The translations under genes were made by a program, and so were the position numbers. Shown here piece after piece: positions 11,465 to 23,149 of a stretch of 64,000 nucleotides of DNA. The stretch is from Carettochelys insculpta (Eukaryota > Chordata > Testudines > Carettochelyidae), in contig NC_134138.1 of assembly GCF_033958435.1 (NCBI RefSeq), positions 271,971,798-272,035,797 of the forward strand. Reading direction: 5' to 3'. The notes beneath the pieces were generated by a model. The model made no database searches. It was given only the letters and a program-made list of their open reading frames with translations, and had not been told where the DNA came from. Position 1 is the stretch's first letter. Each line of letters opens with the position of its first letter.

Positions 11465-12044
11465 AGGGTGCGTCTACACTACAGCTCTATTCTGAAAGAA
11501 CATCTTTCGAAAGAGAACATCGAAAGATGGACTTCTGAAACAGAGCATTCACGCATGCCAGCGGGGACCGAAGGTCTGATCCATTATTTCGAAAGGCCCC
11601 CAGCCCGATTTTGAAAAAGAGCGTCCACACATACCTGGATGCTCTTTCGAAAGAGCAGGGTCAGGAAGCGCCATGGGCAGAGTTGCATGGCAAATAAGCC
11701 CTTCTGGGGCCACCGCCCACCATCCCTTCAACCCCGCCCCACACACACACAGACCTCAGTCTGCACACACCAAAGCCAGCAACCTCTCCTAAGAGAGTTA
11801 TAGATGGAGAGAAGAAAAGGCATCCTGGGCCCCCAGGGACCCCGAGCAGCACCCCTCCACATTGCAGCCGTGGCCAGCACACTGGCTGCAGTCCTGCCCG
11901 CTGTGCTGCAGTAGCTCTGGGTGACCACCACAATAGCCACCCTCCTGGAGGCCAATCTCAGGGTGCAATGTTCCCAACTGGTCACTTGGGTCATCCGCTG
12001 CCTGTGGAGCTTCCCCACAAGCAGCGGGTATTGGAGGACTGGGT

Positions 12045-12272
12045 GATGACTGGTGGCTACAGAACTTCAGGATGACCAAGGGGACATTTCTGGAGCTGTG
12101 CCACTGGCTTGCCCCAGTCCTCCAGCTCCGGGACACTCACCTGAGGTCAGTGCTCCCCCTGTGGAAAAGGGTGGCCATCACCCTGTGGAAGCTGGCCACC
12201 CCGGACAGTTATAGATCAATCGGCCACCAGTTCGGGGTGGGCAAGGCCACTGTCAGGGACATCCTCATTGAG
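12045..12272 (+). pseudogene. Harbinger transposase, N-terminal exon remnant (HARBI1-like)
   Basis: In-frame reading gives DDWWLQNFRMTKGTFLELC at the start and KRVAITLWKLATPDSYRSIG further on, followed by HQFGVGKATVRDILIEV. This is the conserved N-terminal region of PIF/Harbinger transposases (HARBI1 relatives), with a helix-turn-helix at YRSIGHQFGVGKATV. That domain binds DNA before the DDE nuclease domain, which is absent here. The open frame ends at GAG|GTAAG (donor GT at 12273-12274), where family members have an intron, so exon 1 was kept and exon 2 was lost by internal deletion. The sequence upstream (about 11800-12040) may be earlier coding but carries stops. The domain is intact over 76 codons, which suggests modest age. 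Family assignment rests on remembered consensus, not on a search. Confidence 0.85.
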
Positions 12273-12359
12273 GTAAGCCTTGCCCATCTCACACCTAGAC
12301 CTCATGCGGGCAGCAGGGGCACCATGGCAAGGGGCACCATCGGGAAATGGGGGGGCAGC

Positions 12360-12445
12360 CCACGCTAGGGACAGGGACAGGGATGGGGATGGGGTTGGGT
12401 GGGTACCCTGGGGACAGGTGTGAGGTTGGGGACAGGGACAGGTAG
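12360..12445. repeat. G-rich minisatellite (GGGACA / GGGATG units)
   Basis: Imperfect tandem units such as GGGACAGGGACAGGGATGG lie between the transposase exon and the right terminus of the Harbinger element, at or near the deletion breakpoint. The tract has several GGG runs. Confidence 0.7.
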
Positions 12446-12519
12446 GCAAGCCACACCCCAGTGTAGATGCACCCATAGTGAAAGACAGTCTCTGCCCCAA
12501 GGATGTGTACTCTAAATAG

Positions 12520-13055
12520 ACCTCAGTTGGAATCCTCAACTGAAGTATTGTGTCCCATTTTGGGCACCACATTTCAAGAAAGATGTGAAGTAATTGGAGA
12601 CAGTCCAGAGAAGAGCAACAAGAATGATGAAAGGTCTAGAGAACATGAGCTATGAGGGAAGACTGAAAGAAATGGGTCTTGTTTAGTTTAGGAAAGGGAA
12701 GACTTAGAGGGAACACGTTAGCAGCTTACAAGTACCTAGAAGAGTGTTACAAGGCAGGATTAAAATTGTTCTATTTCTCCTCTGAGGGTAGGGCAAGAAG
12801 CAATTAGCTTAAACTGCAGCAAGGGAGGTTTAGGTTGGACATTAGGAAAAGCTTCCTAACTGTCAGGGTGGTTAAACACTGGAATAAATTGCTGAGGGAG
12901 GTTGTGGAATCTCCATCACTAGAGATATTTAAGAGCAGATTAGATAGACATCTGTCAGGGATGGTCTAGACGGTACTTGGTCCTGCCATGAGAGCAAGGG
13001 ACTGGACTCAATGACCTCTCAAGGTCCTTCCCAGTTCTCGTGTCCTATGATTCTG
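12520..13055 (+). mobile_element. CR1 LINE 3' fragment
   Basis: Starts in the reverse-transcriptase C-terminus (PQLKYCVPFWAPHFKK). It continues through KLEKWSEV-type thumb sequence with frame breaks, then the 3' UTR (GGTACTTGGTCCTGCC, GGACTGGACTCAATGACC) and the tail TCCTATGATTCTG. It lies directly right of the Harbinger element, which it does not overlap. Confidence 0.87.
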
Positions 13056-13570
13056 TGTGTTCTAGACAAGACAGAAAAAGGATAGTGAGGGAACCAGAGG
13101 CCCGCAGAGCTGAAGTGGTTGCCTGGCATCATACAGTAGGTCATTGCCAGAACAGGGAAGAGACCCAGTTTCCCACAGTCACTGTCTAGTGCCTTGTCCA
13201 CACACTGCCTCCTTATTATGGATGTGCTTCATTTAAACAAAAGTCACAGAGGACGCAGATGAACTCCCTCACTGCTAGACAAAAGAGAGACTCCCACAAT
13301 CTGTCCTTTGAGGAACTGCCTGGACTTTAACTCATTGACACCTGCCAAATACATCACAGTGACATGGAATTTATGCTAGTAATTTCAGGCCGGTCACAGG
13401 GCACTCCCCAGCTTAGACTCTTGCATCCTCTGCCCACCACAGCCCTGCCATGGGGGCTCCCCCAGGCCAGGAATCCACACATTGTGCCACCAGAGGCCAG
13501 CTGCAGGCCCCATTCCCACCTCAGACACTTGCTCACACCCACTACTGCCCTAGAGGCAGAAACTCCCCCA

Positions 13571-13846
13571 TCAAAACAAAAAGCAGTCAAGTAGCACTTT
13601 AAAGACTAGCAAAATAGTTTATTAGGTGAGCTTTCGTGGGACAGACCCACTTCTTCAGACCATAGCCAGACCAGAACAGACTCAATATTTAAGGCACAGA
13701 GAACCAAAAACAGTACGCAAGGAAGACAAATCAGAAAAAGATAATCAAGGTGAGCAAATCAGAGAGTGAAGGGGTGGGGAGAAAGGTCAAGAATTAGATT
13801 GAGCCAAGTATGCAGACAAGCCCCTATAGTGACTACTCAAACTCCC
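13571..13846 (-). mobile_element. Penelope-like element, terminal repeat (solo)
   Basis: On the minus strand this is the 3' terminal repeat (pLTR) of a PLE. It contains the segments TTTAAGGCACAG, CTGAAGAAGTGGG and CCCACGAAAGCTCACC, and ends in TTTAAAGTGCTACTTGAC then GCTTTTTGTTTTG. The same sequence, in both orientations, bounds the PLE at 39253-40671. No coding part is present. This pLTR subfamily is distinct from the one at 56239-58481. Confidence 0.82.
13622..13658 (-). ncRNA. Hammerhead-ribozyme-like motif in PLE repeat
   Basis: Minus strand reads CTGAAGA (13658-13652), then A, a 5-bp helix II GTGGG/CCCAC closed by TCTGT, then GAAA. It has the invariant hammerhead core boxes CUGANGA and GAAA. 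A minimal helix III (AG/CU) could form just after GAAA. There is one extra A between CUGANGA and helix II, and helix I is not obvious, so catalysis is doubtful. PLE terminal repeats are known to carry hammerhead motifs. Confidence 0.5.
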
Positions 13847-15676
13847 TCATGCTTGTGTGGAGCTGCCACTTTTCTCCAGAGCACATGGGGAAGTGCAGTT
13901 TGCCTGGAAGGTTCCATCTTAATTCCCCTTCCCTGATAGTGTCCTCTATTTGTTAGGTGGGGCTCTGCCAGGTCTAGCATCCCCTAGTGGTGTCCGGTAG
14001 CTCTGCAGACCGCTTCTGAGGAGGGAAAAAAGAAATTCTGCATGGAACATTAATTTTTGCGCAAATTCTTCATTTCACAGTGGTGCAGAAGCCCTACCTC
14101 AGAGTTAGTTCAGATTCTTAAGAGCTCTGGATGAGGTCTCTCTGTTCAATGCATCCATATAAAATGCCCAGTCTGGCTTTCCCTAAAGTGCCTGACTCTC
14201 CTTGCATTGCTAATGAGAATTGTGCACCAAAGGCTGAATCCCAAATCCATCACAGCCCACAGAAGCCTTCCCATGGACACAATACAGGCTGGGATTTTAG
14301 ATACACATGTATGACAGATATAGATGTTGCAGTGGTTAAACATCAGCCAGGGAGACCTAAGTGTGACTAGCTCTGCTTACTTTGTCATTTTCAAGAAAAT
14401 GCAGGTGACAGTAATTAGTACCATTTCCAAATGACTCCTCCTACGAGGGTAGGACATTTGTGATGGCACATGAATTCAGGCATAAAAATGGAATCAGATA
14501 TTACTATGTTAAGGCAAGATTGCAAATTCAAGACTAGGGGATGTAATTACACAGCTCATGAAAATTACATCTAAAGAGTTACTGGTGTAACTTCCATTAA
14601 CACAATGGTGAGACATCAGGGATTAAGTCAGCCTATTACATTTAAGGATACAATTCTACATTTATTGCATGTGTAATTTTTGTCTGAAATATAGAAGATT
14701 TAATAAGAGAAGATAATGAATAAACAAATCCAGACTGTTCATGTTATTGAGTTTTATGACACAATCCTAAATACTACCTGTTTTTGTCATAAAAGGTATT
14801 TATTTGCACTTTTTGTTTTTAAAGCTAGAACAGGCAATTAGACACTATTCCCTGTTTAATATCAATAGGAAATGGGCACCCAGTTCCTGTATGTGCCTTA
14901 GAAAAATCTCTCTTTTATTTTACCTTTATAAAATATATGCCCTCAAAATCCCTTTAGGAGCAGTTCTCTCCAAAGGGTTCAATGAAACTTAGGCATGATG
15001 AGTTTCTTGTGCTGTCCCCTGCCCAGGATTACATTTCACCTTCTATGCACTTACAAATAATTATCTGTATTAAAATTCATTTGGATTTGGAAACCACCAT
15101 GCAGAACAATTCAGAATGAATTTCCCGTATGTCTCCACAGAGACAGCTTATTCTGGAAAAGACTGACTGAAGAGAACAGTCTGGTTATCATGCCCTGACA
15201 AATGAAGAAAGTCAAGTGAAAAATGAATGTTAGAGTTGAAGGTGCTTTAATGAGACTGGAACTTGTACTAAGAGAGACACTTTTGATCACTACTGCAAGG
15301 TTGTACATGGGAGTCTGGGTGATCTCCAGTGCTGTCACTAACCCCTTTAGACATCAAGGTCACTGTCAGGAAGTCAACTCGGAAACATACTAGTTACTAG
15401 GACTGGTTAAATTTGTCAGATTTCATAGTTCCAATTATTTTAAGTCAAAATTCCAAATTTGGTGGAGGTGGGTGGAAGGTCAAATTTGTGGCAAATACAA
15501 AAACAAATATAATTGTTCCGGTTTTTGAATAGCTCAATCAGTTGTCAGGACAGATCATGAAGCACAGCTGTCACATAGCCCACCTGACAGTCCACTTGTG
15601 TTGAGGTAGTTCTCATATTCTCAACTCACTGAGATTTCCAATTGGTAGTTCAGTGGTGCAGCCAAGATCTAGTAAA
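13847..15676. other. No recognisable gene or repeat
   Basis: AT-rich DNA. Small ORFs (60-80 aa) carry no recognisable domain. Confidence 0.45.
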
Positions 15677-16140
15677 GGTTGAACCCCTCTAATCTGGCAC
15701 TCTCTGGTCCATCAACATCTGTGATCTGGCATGATTTTAGTTAGCTGTATGTTCACTTATCATCGCTGTGGCCAATTTCCCATGGTCCCATAAAGTTTGT
15801 TCACAGCCATGAGTCCTGGCTCTCAGTGTTCTGTGCTGTTATTTAGCTGTAATTTACCCCAAATGCCTTTTAAGACCCTAAAACAAAAAAGCAGTCCTAT
15901 GGCACCTGAAAGACTAACAATATTATTCATTAAGTGATGAACTTTTGTGGGACAGATACACTGCTTCAGATCTGGAGGAGTGAGTCTATCCCACAAAAGC
16001 TCATCACCTAATAAATAATATTGTTAGCCTTTAAGGTGATACAGGACTGCTTTTTTTATTTTGTGAAGATACAGACTAACACGGCTTCCTCTTTTAAGAG
16101 CCCAGTAAACTCTTAGATACAGACTAACATGGCTATCATG
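15677..16140. mobile_element. Tc1/mariner-pogo-like element, split by a PLE
   Basis: Begins GGTTGAACCCCTCTAATC (15677) and shares its course with the copy at 24626-24945 (GATCTGGCATG, TTTAGTTAGCTG, GTTCACAGCCA, CTGGCTCTCAG). It is interrupted at 15878 by a PLE and resumes at 16098 as GAGCCCAGTAA. Its right terminus is lost. Confidence 0.65.
15879..16090. mobile_element. Penelope-like element reduced to two inverted terminal repeats
   Basis: The left half (15880-15975) is a PLE tail on the minus strand and the right half (15980-16090) is a PLE tail on the plus strand, ending ATACAGACTAACACGGCTTCC. The two halves meet near 15975 with almost no internal sequence. The insertion is flanked by CTTTTAAGACCC / CTTTTAAGAGCCC (15867-15878 and 16091-16103), an approximately 13-bp target duplication with one mismatch. 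The hammerhead-like cores are degenerate here (ACAAAAGC instead of ACGAAAGC). Confidence 0.8.
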
Positions 16141-16208
16141 CTTCCATGTCCTCCCTCCACCAGCATCACCTTTGCCTTTTTGTGAAGATACAGACTTACA
16201 CGGCACAT

Positions 16209-16421
16209 AGGAATAAGGGGATTTCGAAGTTGGCGGGGTCCTTTCAAAAAGGATCCGCCTTTGGACAAGCCGCACGGCAGCGAAAAGCAACAATTTCAAA
16301 GTGCAGCAGCTGGCGGCATGCTAATGAGGCACTGAATATGCATTTCAGTGTCTCATTAGTATTCTTTGAAATGGCCATTACCATGGCTATTTCAAAGATT
16401 TCTGTTAGTGTAGACACGGCC
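16209..16421 (+). mobile_element. Half of a family-1 MITE (one arm), decayed
   Basis: Starts at the central AATAAGGGGA of the 436-bp family and runs to the right end GTGTAGACACGGCC. The left arm is missing. Many family CpGs are replaced by TG or CA (for example TTTCAAAG for TTTCGAAG), so it is an older copy. It abuts PLE-like tail sequence (ATACAGACTTACACGGC) at 16180-16204. Confidence 0.75.
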
Positions 16422-16549
16422 TCTATGCTTAGGAGATGTTCTAGAAACATTTGTCAAATTTCTTTCTTCTTCCATATCCCTTAACAGAGGAAGCAGCTAT
16501 CGCTCTGCCATATCCGCCCTTCACCAGCGTCACCTATGCCTCTTTCTTC

Positions 16550-16830
16550 CCTAAGGCTTGGTCTATATTAGACTTTAAAATCGATTGCAGATATGCAATT
16601 CTAACTTTGGAAATTGCATAGCTAGAATCGATGTATCTGCAATTGGTTTCTGTCTGTCTCTACTGAGGTAGGTCAACTTGACAGTTTCTCCCACAGACCT
16701 CCCTTACTCCTTGCAATAGTGAGTATAGGGGTTGACTGCCAACCCCAGACAGACTGATTTGGTGCATCTACCAGATGCATGAAATTGAACTCTGGAAGAT
16801 CAACCCTGATCAAGCCTAAGTTCCATTTAG
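16550..16830. repeat. Interspersed repeat, MITE-like (family also at 50415-50705)
   Basis: Starts GGCTTGGTCTATATTAGAC, contains ATCGATGTATCTGCAATTG and AGATCAACCCTGATCAAG. The same ordered segments occur at 50415-50705. Ends with TCTAC-type motifs suggest another member of the GTCTACAC group, but termini are eroded. Confidence 0.6.
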
Positions 16831-18292
16831 GCACAGTCTCATCCAAGCCTCAGCAAAGCAAAGCAAATCCCTGTTGATCTCGTCTATTCATTGCTAAGTA
16901 CCAATCTCAGTTCTTTGAGTTTTAAACAAAATAATTACTTCCTGATCAAAGCCTGTTAGCATAGTTTCCTTACTTTGTCTTCCACGCCAGCTAGTTGTTT
17001 TGATGCCTGGGCTGGACTGAAAGCCTGGGCAGAATTGTACTAGAAATCACATATTTTGGCAATACTTTGAAGCCACTTAATTATTTGTAGCATTTATTAT
17101 TAGTATAACTGAAGCCTCAAGGGTCCCTAGTGCTGAACGGGGCACTCTCGACGTTCATTGTAGGTGCTGCTGTTTGTGATTCTCAAGAGCAGAATGAAAG
17201 TCTACTTTTCTAATGACCACACTACAGCTAAATTAGTTCTTTAGTACAAGGAATCAAAGTCAGGCTTCGAGATCCTACAGCTGCAGGTTCAAACACTGAT
17301 GATGACCCACATTGGCCTGGTTTCATTTACAGCTGGTGCCTCTGTATTCCCATTACAATTAAAAGTCCTAGTCGTGGTAAGTTGCATGTTAACAAGAGGG
17401 CCTTATCTGAGGATTGCAGAACAAGTAGCATGTCATCACCATGCATTCTTTAGTCTTAGTGTTTCACTGCAGTGCATTAATACACTCTAGCAACTAAAAC
17501 ACTTTCCAGTGCTTGTGATAGATTTTAAAACTGTGCTTTAAAAGATTTACAGAGGAAGATGGATGTTGTGTGAATTAATTGCTGGTACAAATATTGCTTT
17601 AAGTGCTTTTTTTTGTTTTATTTTTTTAATATCCAAGAAAATGGAGCTTGTTAACAAGACATATTGTTTCATATCGACCCAATTATGATTTGGGATGAAC
17701 TGTTTAGACCAGATTTCAATTACAGCTTCTGGCAGACACGCCCATTGGGTGGGGGTAAGAGGGCAGTTGCATAGGGGCCTGGGATTTCAATGAGGCCTGA
17801 AGGTCTGGCCTCCTTTGAAACACTCCGGCAGTGCCGCTCCGCCCCTCTGCATGGTGGGGGAAGGGGCGGGCCCTAATGCCTCAATCTGAGTGGCACTGAA
17901 GGCTGACTGACCAAGGCCCCGTCCCTTGTGCCCTGGGCTCTGTCCGCTCTGAGGGCACAGAGCCAGGGCCCCGTCCCTCCTTGCTGCAGGACCCATGATG
18001 GCTGTCAGCCCTGCAGGCTTCTTGCATGCAGACAAGCCTGAGTCAAGTACACAATTTTGCTTCCTGAGACATTCTGGACTTCCATGAAAATCTCCATCTA
18101 CTGCAAACAAACACAAGAGGAATGCCCCTTTCTAGAGGCTCCTCAAGACAAGCTGCTGTCCCTACATCCGACCCAGCCACTCCGCTATCATTGCAGAGAG
18201 GTGCTTGGGTCAAATTTCAGGCAACGTCATTGTGATGTGGCATGCAAGGTCACAGTGTCACTCTGATTGGCTTGGCCAATTTTCCATCATGA
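16831..18292. other. No recognisable gene
   Basis: Contains a GC-rich block at 17790-18000 with no clear family and short ORFs on both strands. No exon structure is evident. Confidence 0.4.
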
Positions 18293-18294
18293 TA

Positions 18295-18629
18295 CAGTAA
18301 ACTCTTTCATATCCAGCATTCTATCATCCAGAAATCTCAGATAATTGGCCTTTTACCCATTAGGAAATTTCAGTTACATTTTCCATAAGTACAGTATAGT
18401 GAAAGGAAATACAGATAAATACAGCAAATACCATATGCATTCACAGTGTACAAAACTACTGTTGTTGGGAAATAAGGTACTCTGAGTAGATTTCTGTTTA
18501 TTTCTTAATATCTAATCTTGTTTTTCTCTAGTGGTATTCATTGCTGGGTATACCTCTCTATTATCTGAAACACATGAATATCCAGCAACCTCCCAGTCCA
18601 AGGGCTTCTGGATATGAAACAGTTAACTG
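18295..18629. mobile_element. pogo/Tigger-like non-autonomous transposon
   Basis: Ends are CAGTAAACTCTTTCATATCC and the complement of CAGTTAACTGTTTCATATCC, matching at about 20 of 22 positions. The element is flanked by TA on both sides (18293-18294 and 18630-18631), the Tc1/mariner-superfamily target duplication. It is 335 bp long, AT-rich inside, with no transposase frame. Confidence 0.78.
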
Positions 18630-18784
18630 TAGAAGAAGAGCTGGGTCAAATCTACTGCCCTACACACCTGCCCAAAGTTTCTGTCCTGTGCTAGGAGCTG
18701 AGCAAACACAGGAGCCGGGTCAAATAATAACTTAGAATTCAATTAAGTAGAAACACAGAAAATGTTACAGAACAATGCACCACA

Positions 18785-18895
18785 TCCATATGATGAAGCA
18801 GGTCTTTGTCCACAAAAGCTTTTGCTCCAATAAATCTGTTAGTCTATAAGGTGCCGCAGGACTTCTTGCTGTTTTTGCAGAAACAGACAAACAGA
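18785..18895 (+). mobile_element. Penelope-like element tail
   Basis: Reads ATGATGAAGCAGGTC, CACAAAAGCTTTTGC, then AATAAATCTGTTAGTCTATA and AGGTGCCGCAGGACTTC. This is the 3' end of a PLE terminal repeat with a degenerate hammerhead-like core. No coding sequence is left. Confidence 0.75.
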
Positions 18896-21035
18896 CAAAC
18901 ACTGAGACAGATCAGTGTTACTTTATCAGAGCAATGTTAGGGAAGTTATCAGTGCACAACAGTAATTGTAGCTCAGAGAGGATTCTGTAGCAAACGTGCC
19001 ACACACACAGCACAATGGGCTTGTGTAGTCCTGTGACAGTCCATTGTTAAAATCATGATAATTGGGTATCTATGAAAGAATTTGAGGTTTCTTTACCATC
19101 ACAGACATTTCTATCCATTCTTTTTGCAAATATGGCCTTGAAACAAACTGATTTATATCAAGGTAAATAGGTTCTGAGGGTTGAAAGGAATATTGCGTGG
19201 CCTCCACTGGTGTGACATGCAGCTAGAGTGAGAGATCCCTATTACTGAACAGCCATCATGCAGACTGTTTTACATAAAATGAGTCTGTCGTGTTAGGGGT
19301 GTATCCAAATGACGCAGAGCCAAAACACTGGGGAACGGTGTGATCAGAGGGGACAGTGATCAGCTATGTTTGGTGGATGGCAGCTGCTTCTGAGGCCTGC
19401 CCACAAGTGCTAAGAGTACCCCTATGAGCATTATCAACCCTTTCTGAGGCTAGGGCTGCTTGGGCTGTAGCAAACTCAGGCAGGTGCAAGCCACGGGAAG
19501 CAGCCACTGTACTCCAGCCCTGGCACTTCTACTCTACCTCTTAACCGTTCAGCTGATATCGGCCACTCCAGTAAAGCAGAAGGAAGAATTGAAGGAAAGA
19601 AAACAGGGGAAGGCTGTCATTGCTCTGTGTAGGGGTCCAGCAAGCCAAGGACCTCAGCAGATTAAGGCTGCACTGCCTACATAAAAGATAGGTCAGAATA
19701 AGGGGACTGGGGATCCCATGCTTATAGTTGGAAGGCAGAAGATGTGACCAGGGCACCCAGAATGTGATATGTGAGTGTACCCTCAAGGTAGCCCCCTTCA
19801 GCAGGGCTCCTTTGGAACTCCTCAGGAAGCACTTCAAGGAGAGCAAGGGTGCAACCCCCATGGTGTCCCCTAGATAGGTGGAATGGAAGGATGCTCCAAG
19901 GAAGGCCTGCCTCTGCTGGCATGTAAATTGCACCTCCCTATGTCTCCCCAGAGGGAATCAGACCAGTCTATCCCTTGTTTCAGCATTTCTGAGCCAGGAA
20001 CCTTCTCAGCCTCTTTGAGGTTGCTGGGTCCCCAGCTGTGACCGGAGGAGCTAGGAAGCCAGTTCCTGTAGCACTAAGTGGTGTGTCAGCAGCAACCTCC
20101 TCATCACAGTGCTCTGTTTCCTAGAGAGGGACTGACAAGCCATGGATAGATGTTACCAACTTGTTTTTAAATCCCAACCAATCTGCAATCAATTAAGCCA
20201 GAATACAGAATCTCATCCATTCAAGTTACCCATTACAAGGTACCCCCAACTCCCTAGCTAAATCTTTTTAGATCCACTCCCCTGATCTCCCTCATCCACC
20301 TGGCTAGCTCACTCTCTTAAGCATGCCTGTCCCCAAGTGTGCATATCAGACCAGTGTACCACTAATGTGGTGATACACACCCAGTGGCTACATCTACTAG
20401 AGTCTGCCAAGTGGCCTGCAACCAATAACTTGTCCTTTGTTTCGGAGTGACATTGTTCACTACCAATGAGTCTCTGACTTCTTGTAACCAATTTCCTGTC
20501 TTTATTTCACAGTGGTGCTTGTGTACTCCAATGGGATTCAGGCATTGGATAGCTAATTACTTGTGGCTAGACCACCACCACAATGGTAGAAAGCTATGGC
20601 AGGAACTCAGCTGGTGGTGAGTTCCTCTGCCACTGTCAATCAGCATTCCACCATTCCATAACCTTTGATCTTACACTTATAATGGACGTTTTGCATATGG
20701 AACAGGTGCAGAATCAGATCTAGTATGAACAGAGACAGTGGAAAAGGAAACACTGTATAACAGGGATCAGATCCTAGGCTAGTAGTCATTAGCACAACTG
20801 GGTTGACATCAGTAGAGCTATGAAAAACACCAGCTGACCACTTGGTTGCTTTAGCACCATAAGCCATAAGCATGCTCCAGACTGCAATGCTGGGAGCATA
20901 CTGGAACTACAGCACTGGACACCTTGAGAACAAGAAGAATGAGAAGTGATTCAGAGAAAAGGGGCTTCACAAGTTGATCTAGGAGGACAACTGAAAGCTG
21001 GATTTGTGTCTTCTGACATGCTAGAGGAGGTGCAA
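18896..21035. other. No recognisable gene
   Basis: Unassigned DNA. The 130-aa antisense ORF at 19541-19933 and its neighbours have no recognisable domain. Confidence 0.4.
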
Positions 21036-21039
21036 CATT

Positions 21040-21195
21040 GTTCCAATGAAACCCTCTGACTGAAGTAACTTCAGGGAGGTGTAAACACCAACAGATGCCG
21101 GTTGCCAGCACCAGGGATTGAACATAGAATCACAGGGGCTAAAGCCCTGTGCTTTACTGCATGAGCTAAAGCCTAGGAGCCTGTCAACCATGGCT
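21040..21195 (-). mobile_element. tRNA-derived SINE head (probable)
   Basis: On the minus strand, TTTAGCTCATGCAGTAAAGC resembles a pol III A box. About 35 bp later, TGTTCAATCCCTGG resembles a B box (GTTCAANNC). This is a tRNA-like head without an acceptor-stem fold, followed by a body containing AACTTCAGGGAGGTG on the plus strand. I call it a SINE rather than a tRNA gene. Confidence 0.5.
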
Positions 21196-21584
21196 GTAGA
21201 GCAGACACTTCACTCACCCTAGTATGAGGGCTCAGTACCTCTGGGTACGACAGAGGTATGAACAACGCGTGATGGTAGAGGATACATTCCACTCCATGCC
21301 TGAACACTGTGGCACTTTGAACTATCCTGTCCAGCCCAGGGAAGTGCTGGGCTAGAACAGCACAATGTCTGCTCCACCAACATATTGCAGTTACATCTGG
21401 CTACAGGCAACTATCCGCTGCTCCTTACCTGTCAGGATTCTAGTCCTAAAATGAACTCAGGGCTTAATTCAGCCCTGATGTGCACTCCCATTGTTTACCC
21501 TGCTTTATTTGCTCAGACTGAACGTGGTGTAGACAACAAGTACTGGATTAGAACTGACTTTTTTGGATTACTGGCAGTTTAAAA

Positions 21585-21890
21585 AAACCTAATTTTTGTT
21601 CATCTCACTCAAATTTTTTTAAAATTTTCATCAAACCAAAAAGTAAAACAAAACCCACATTTTCGTCAAGTAATTTTGTCATTTTTGTTCAACTGAAAAC
21701 AAAATGTACCCTTTAGACTTTAAATGTTTTAATTTTCCTTTTTAAATTTTCTATAATAAACTTGAAATACATTTTGAAACAATGAGTTGTTTCAAATTGA
21801 AAAAGGGAAACATTTTGATATTTGAAGATTTTTTTTCTAACCAAAACCATTTGGCAAGCCCAAAATATTTTGGTTTGCTCAGATCTGCAT
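21585..21890. repeat. AT-rich interspersed repeat with TTTGAAAC boxes
   Basis: A 300-bp tract of A/T runs with repeated inverted words (TTTTGAAAC, GTTTCAAATTG, CATTTTGATAT). It looks like a decayed repeat, but I cannot name the family. Confidence 0.35.
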
Positions 21891-23149
21891 TTCCCCTCCC
21901 CTCACAAGAAAGGTTTGGTTAAAAATCTCACCTCCCTCTACATTGGACTGAGAATTCTGGAGAGTTAACTTTTCTGTGTATCCAAGTAACAGCAAGGGTA
22001 GTAATACTGTAGTCAAGCCCTTGAAATGGATACTTAGTCAGGATCTCAAACAACACCAAATTATCATGGTGTTATGCACCAGGCATTCATTAGAGGATAC
22101 TTTGTGATTAACAAAATAATCTTCACTCAGGAGCCAATGGCCAATTCAGCTCCACAGAAGAGAGAGAAATATTTGTCTCCTAAATAGCTTGGAAAAAAAA
22201 CAAGAGTATCATTAGATTCTCTCCTTCTGACACCACCAGCATTACAGTTACAGCAAAAGCTTCTTAAGTGATGCATCATCCAGAAGGGACAGTTTTCAGC
22301 GCATGGTGTCATTTCAGGCGGATGCTGTGAGTGAGATGCGTTAGCATGACCTTTATTTAATGATCTCGTTTTCTCACCTTGTCACAGCTTGGGAACTGTG
22401 AAAAGAGAAGCCTTCAGGTTTGTAGCAGAAAGGCCGGTGCTGAAGAATGGAACGGAAGGGCTAGCCAAGTGCTAAAATCCTAGCTATAAAAAGAGAATAT
22501 TAGTGTTTAAACCCTGAGGTGGGCACTACAGCAGTGTGTCATGATCAAATAGACTTAGAGGGAGCATGAAATATGACCAGTAAGAGATCAACCTGTGGAA
22601 TGGGCTGCAGGAAGTCAGACCTTACTTAATCCATGTTTTGAAATGATAAAGCTTTATACATACCAAGTACAAGTATTGCTGTTAATTTGTTTATTAAATG
22701 GATTTGACAAGGGGTTTGACCTTTGTATAATTAAACAATATTTTGTGTGGATTTACATGACAGTTATTAATTATTAATAACATGTATTAATTAGTTGCAT
22801 TATCCTGATGCCTAGGGAACTCATTGTGCTAGGTGAGGTACAAATGAACATGAAGTCCCTTATCCCACCATTGGGGAATGCTGTGATGAGTTAATTAGTT
22901 CATGTTCCCTCAACAGTTTACAGATGCAAACCACAAGGAGGAAGATTTTAAAGCAACCAAAGGATTTAGACACATCTTCCATTAATTTAAAAACCCAAAT
23001 CACCTGGACTGCTTTGCAAATCTGACCCTACATAATTGATCTTCTTCATTATAAATATTACTGTGAAAATGGTACAAAATGAACACTGTTGGGGACGGGA
23101 AGGACTTACTTGCTCTGGTTTCTTACATTGTCCACCTCACCAAAGTACT
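21891..23149. other. No recognisable gene; one old repeat piece
   Basis: GATGCCTAGGGAACTCATTG with CTAGGTGAGGTACAAATG at 22808-22848 resembles the old amniote repeat seen at 10665. The rest is unassigned. Confidence 0.4.

Larger units (their letters stand above)
10752..12474 (+). mobile_element. PIF/Harbinger DNA transposon, internally deleted, with nested MITE
   Basis: The right end is the complement of GGGTGCATCTACACTGGGG, ending at 12474 and followed by ATA. The left end is split by the 711-bp MITE. Removing that insertion and one copy of its AGG duplication restores ATA followed by GGGTGCGTCTACACT. The element is therefore flanked by a 3-bp ATA duplication (10749-10751 and 12475-12477) and has 14 of 15 matching terminal bases. 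Without the nested MITE it is about 1.0 kb. It keeps exon 1 of a Harbinger transposase (12045-12272) and lacks the catalytic DDE part, so it could only move in trans. Confidence 0.82.

Noticed and set aside
21105..21180. Possible tRNA gene on the minus strand
   Set aside because: A- and B-box-like words are present but no cloverleaf acceptor stem; better explained as a SINE head.
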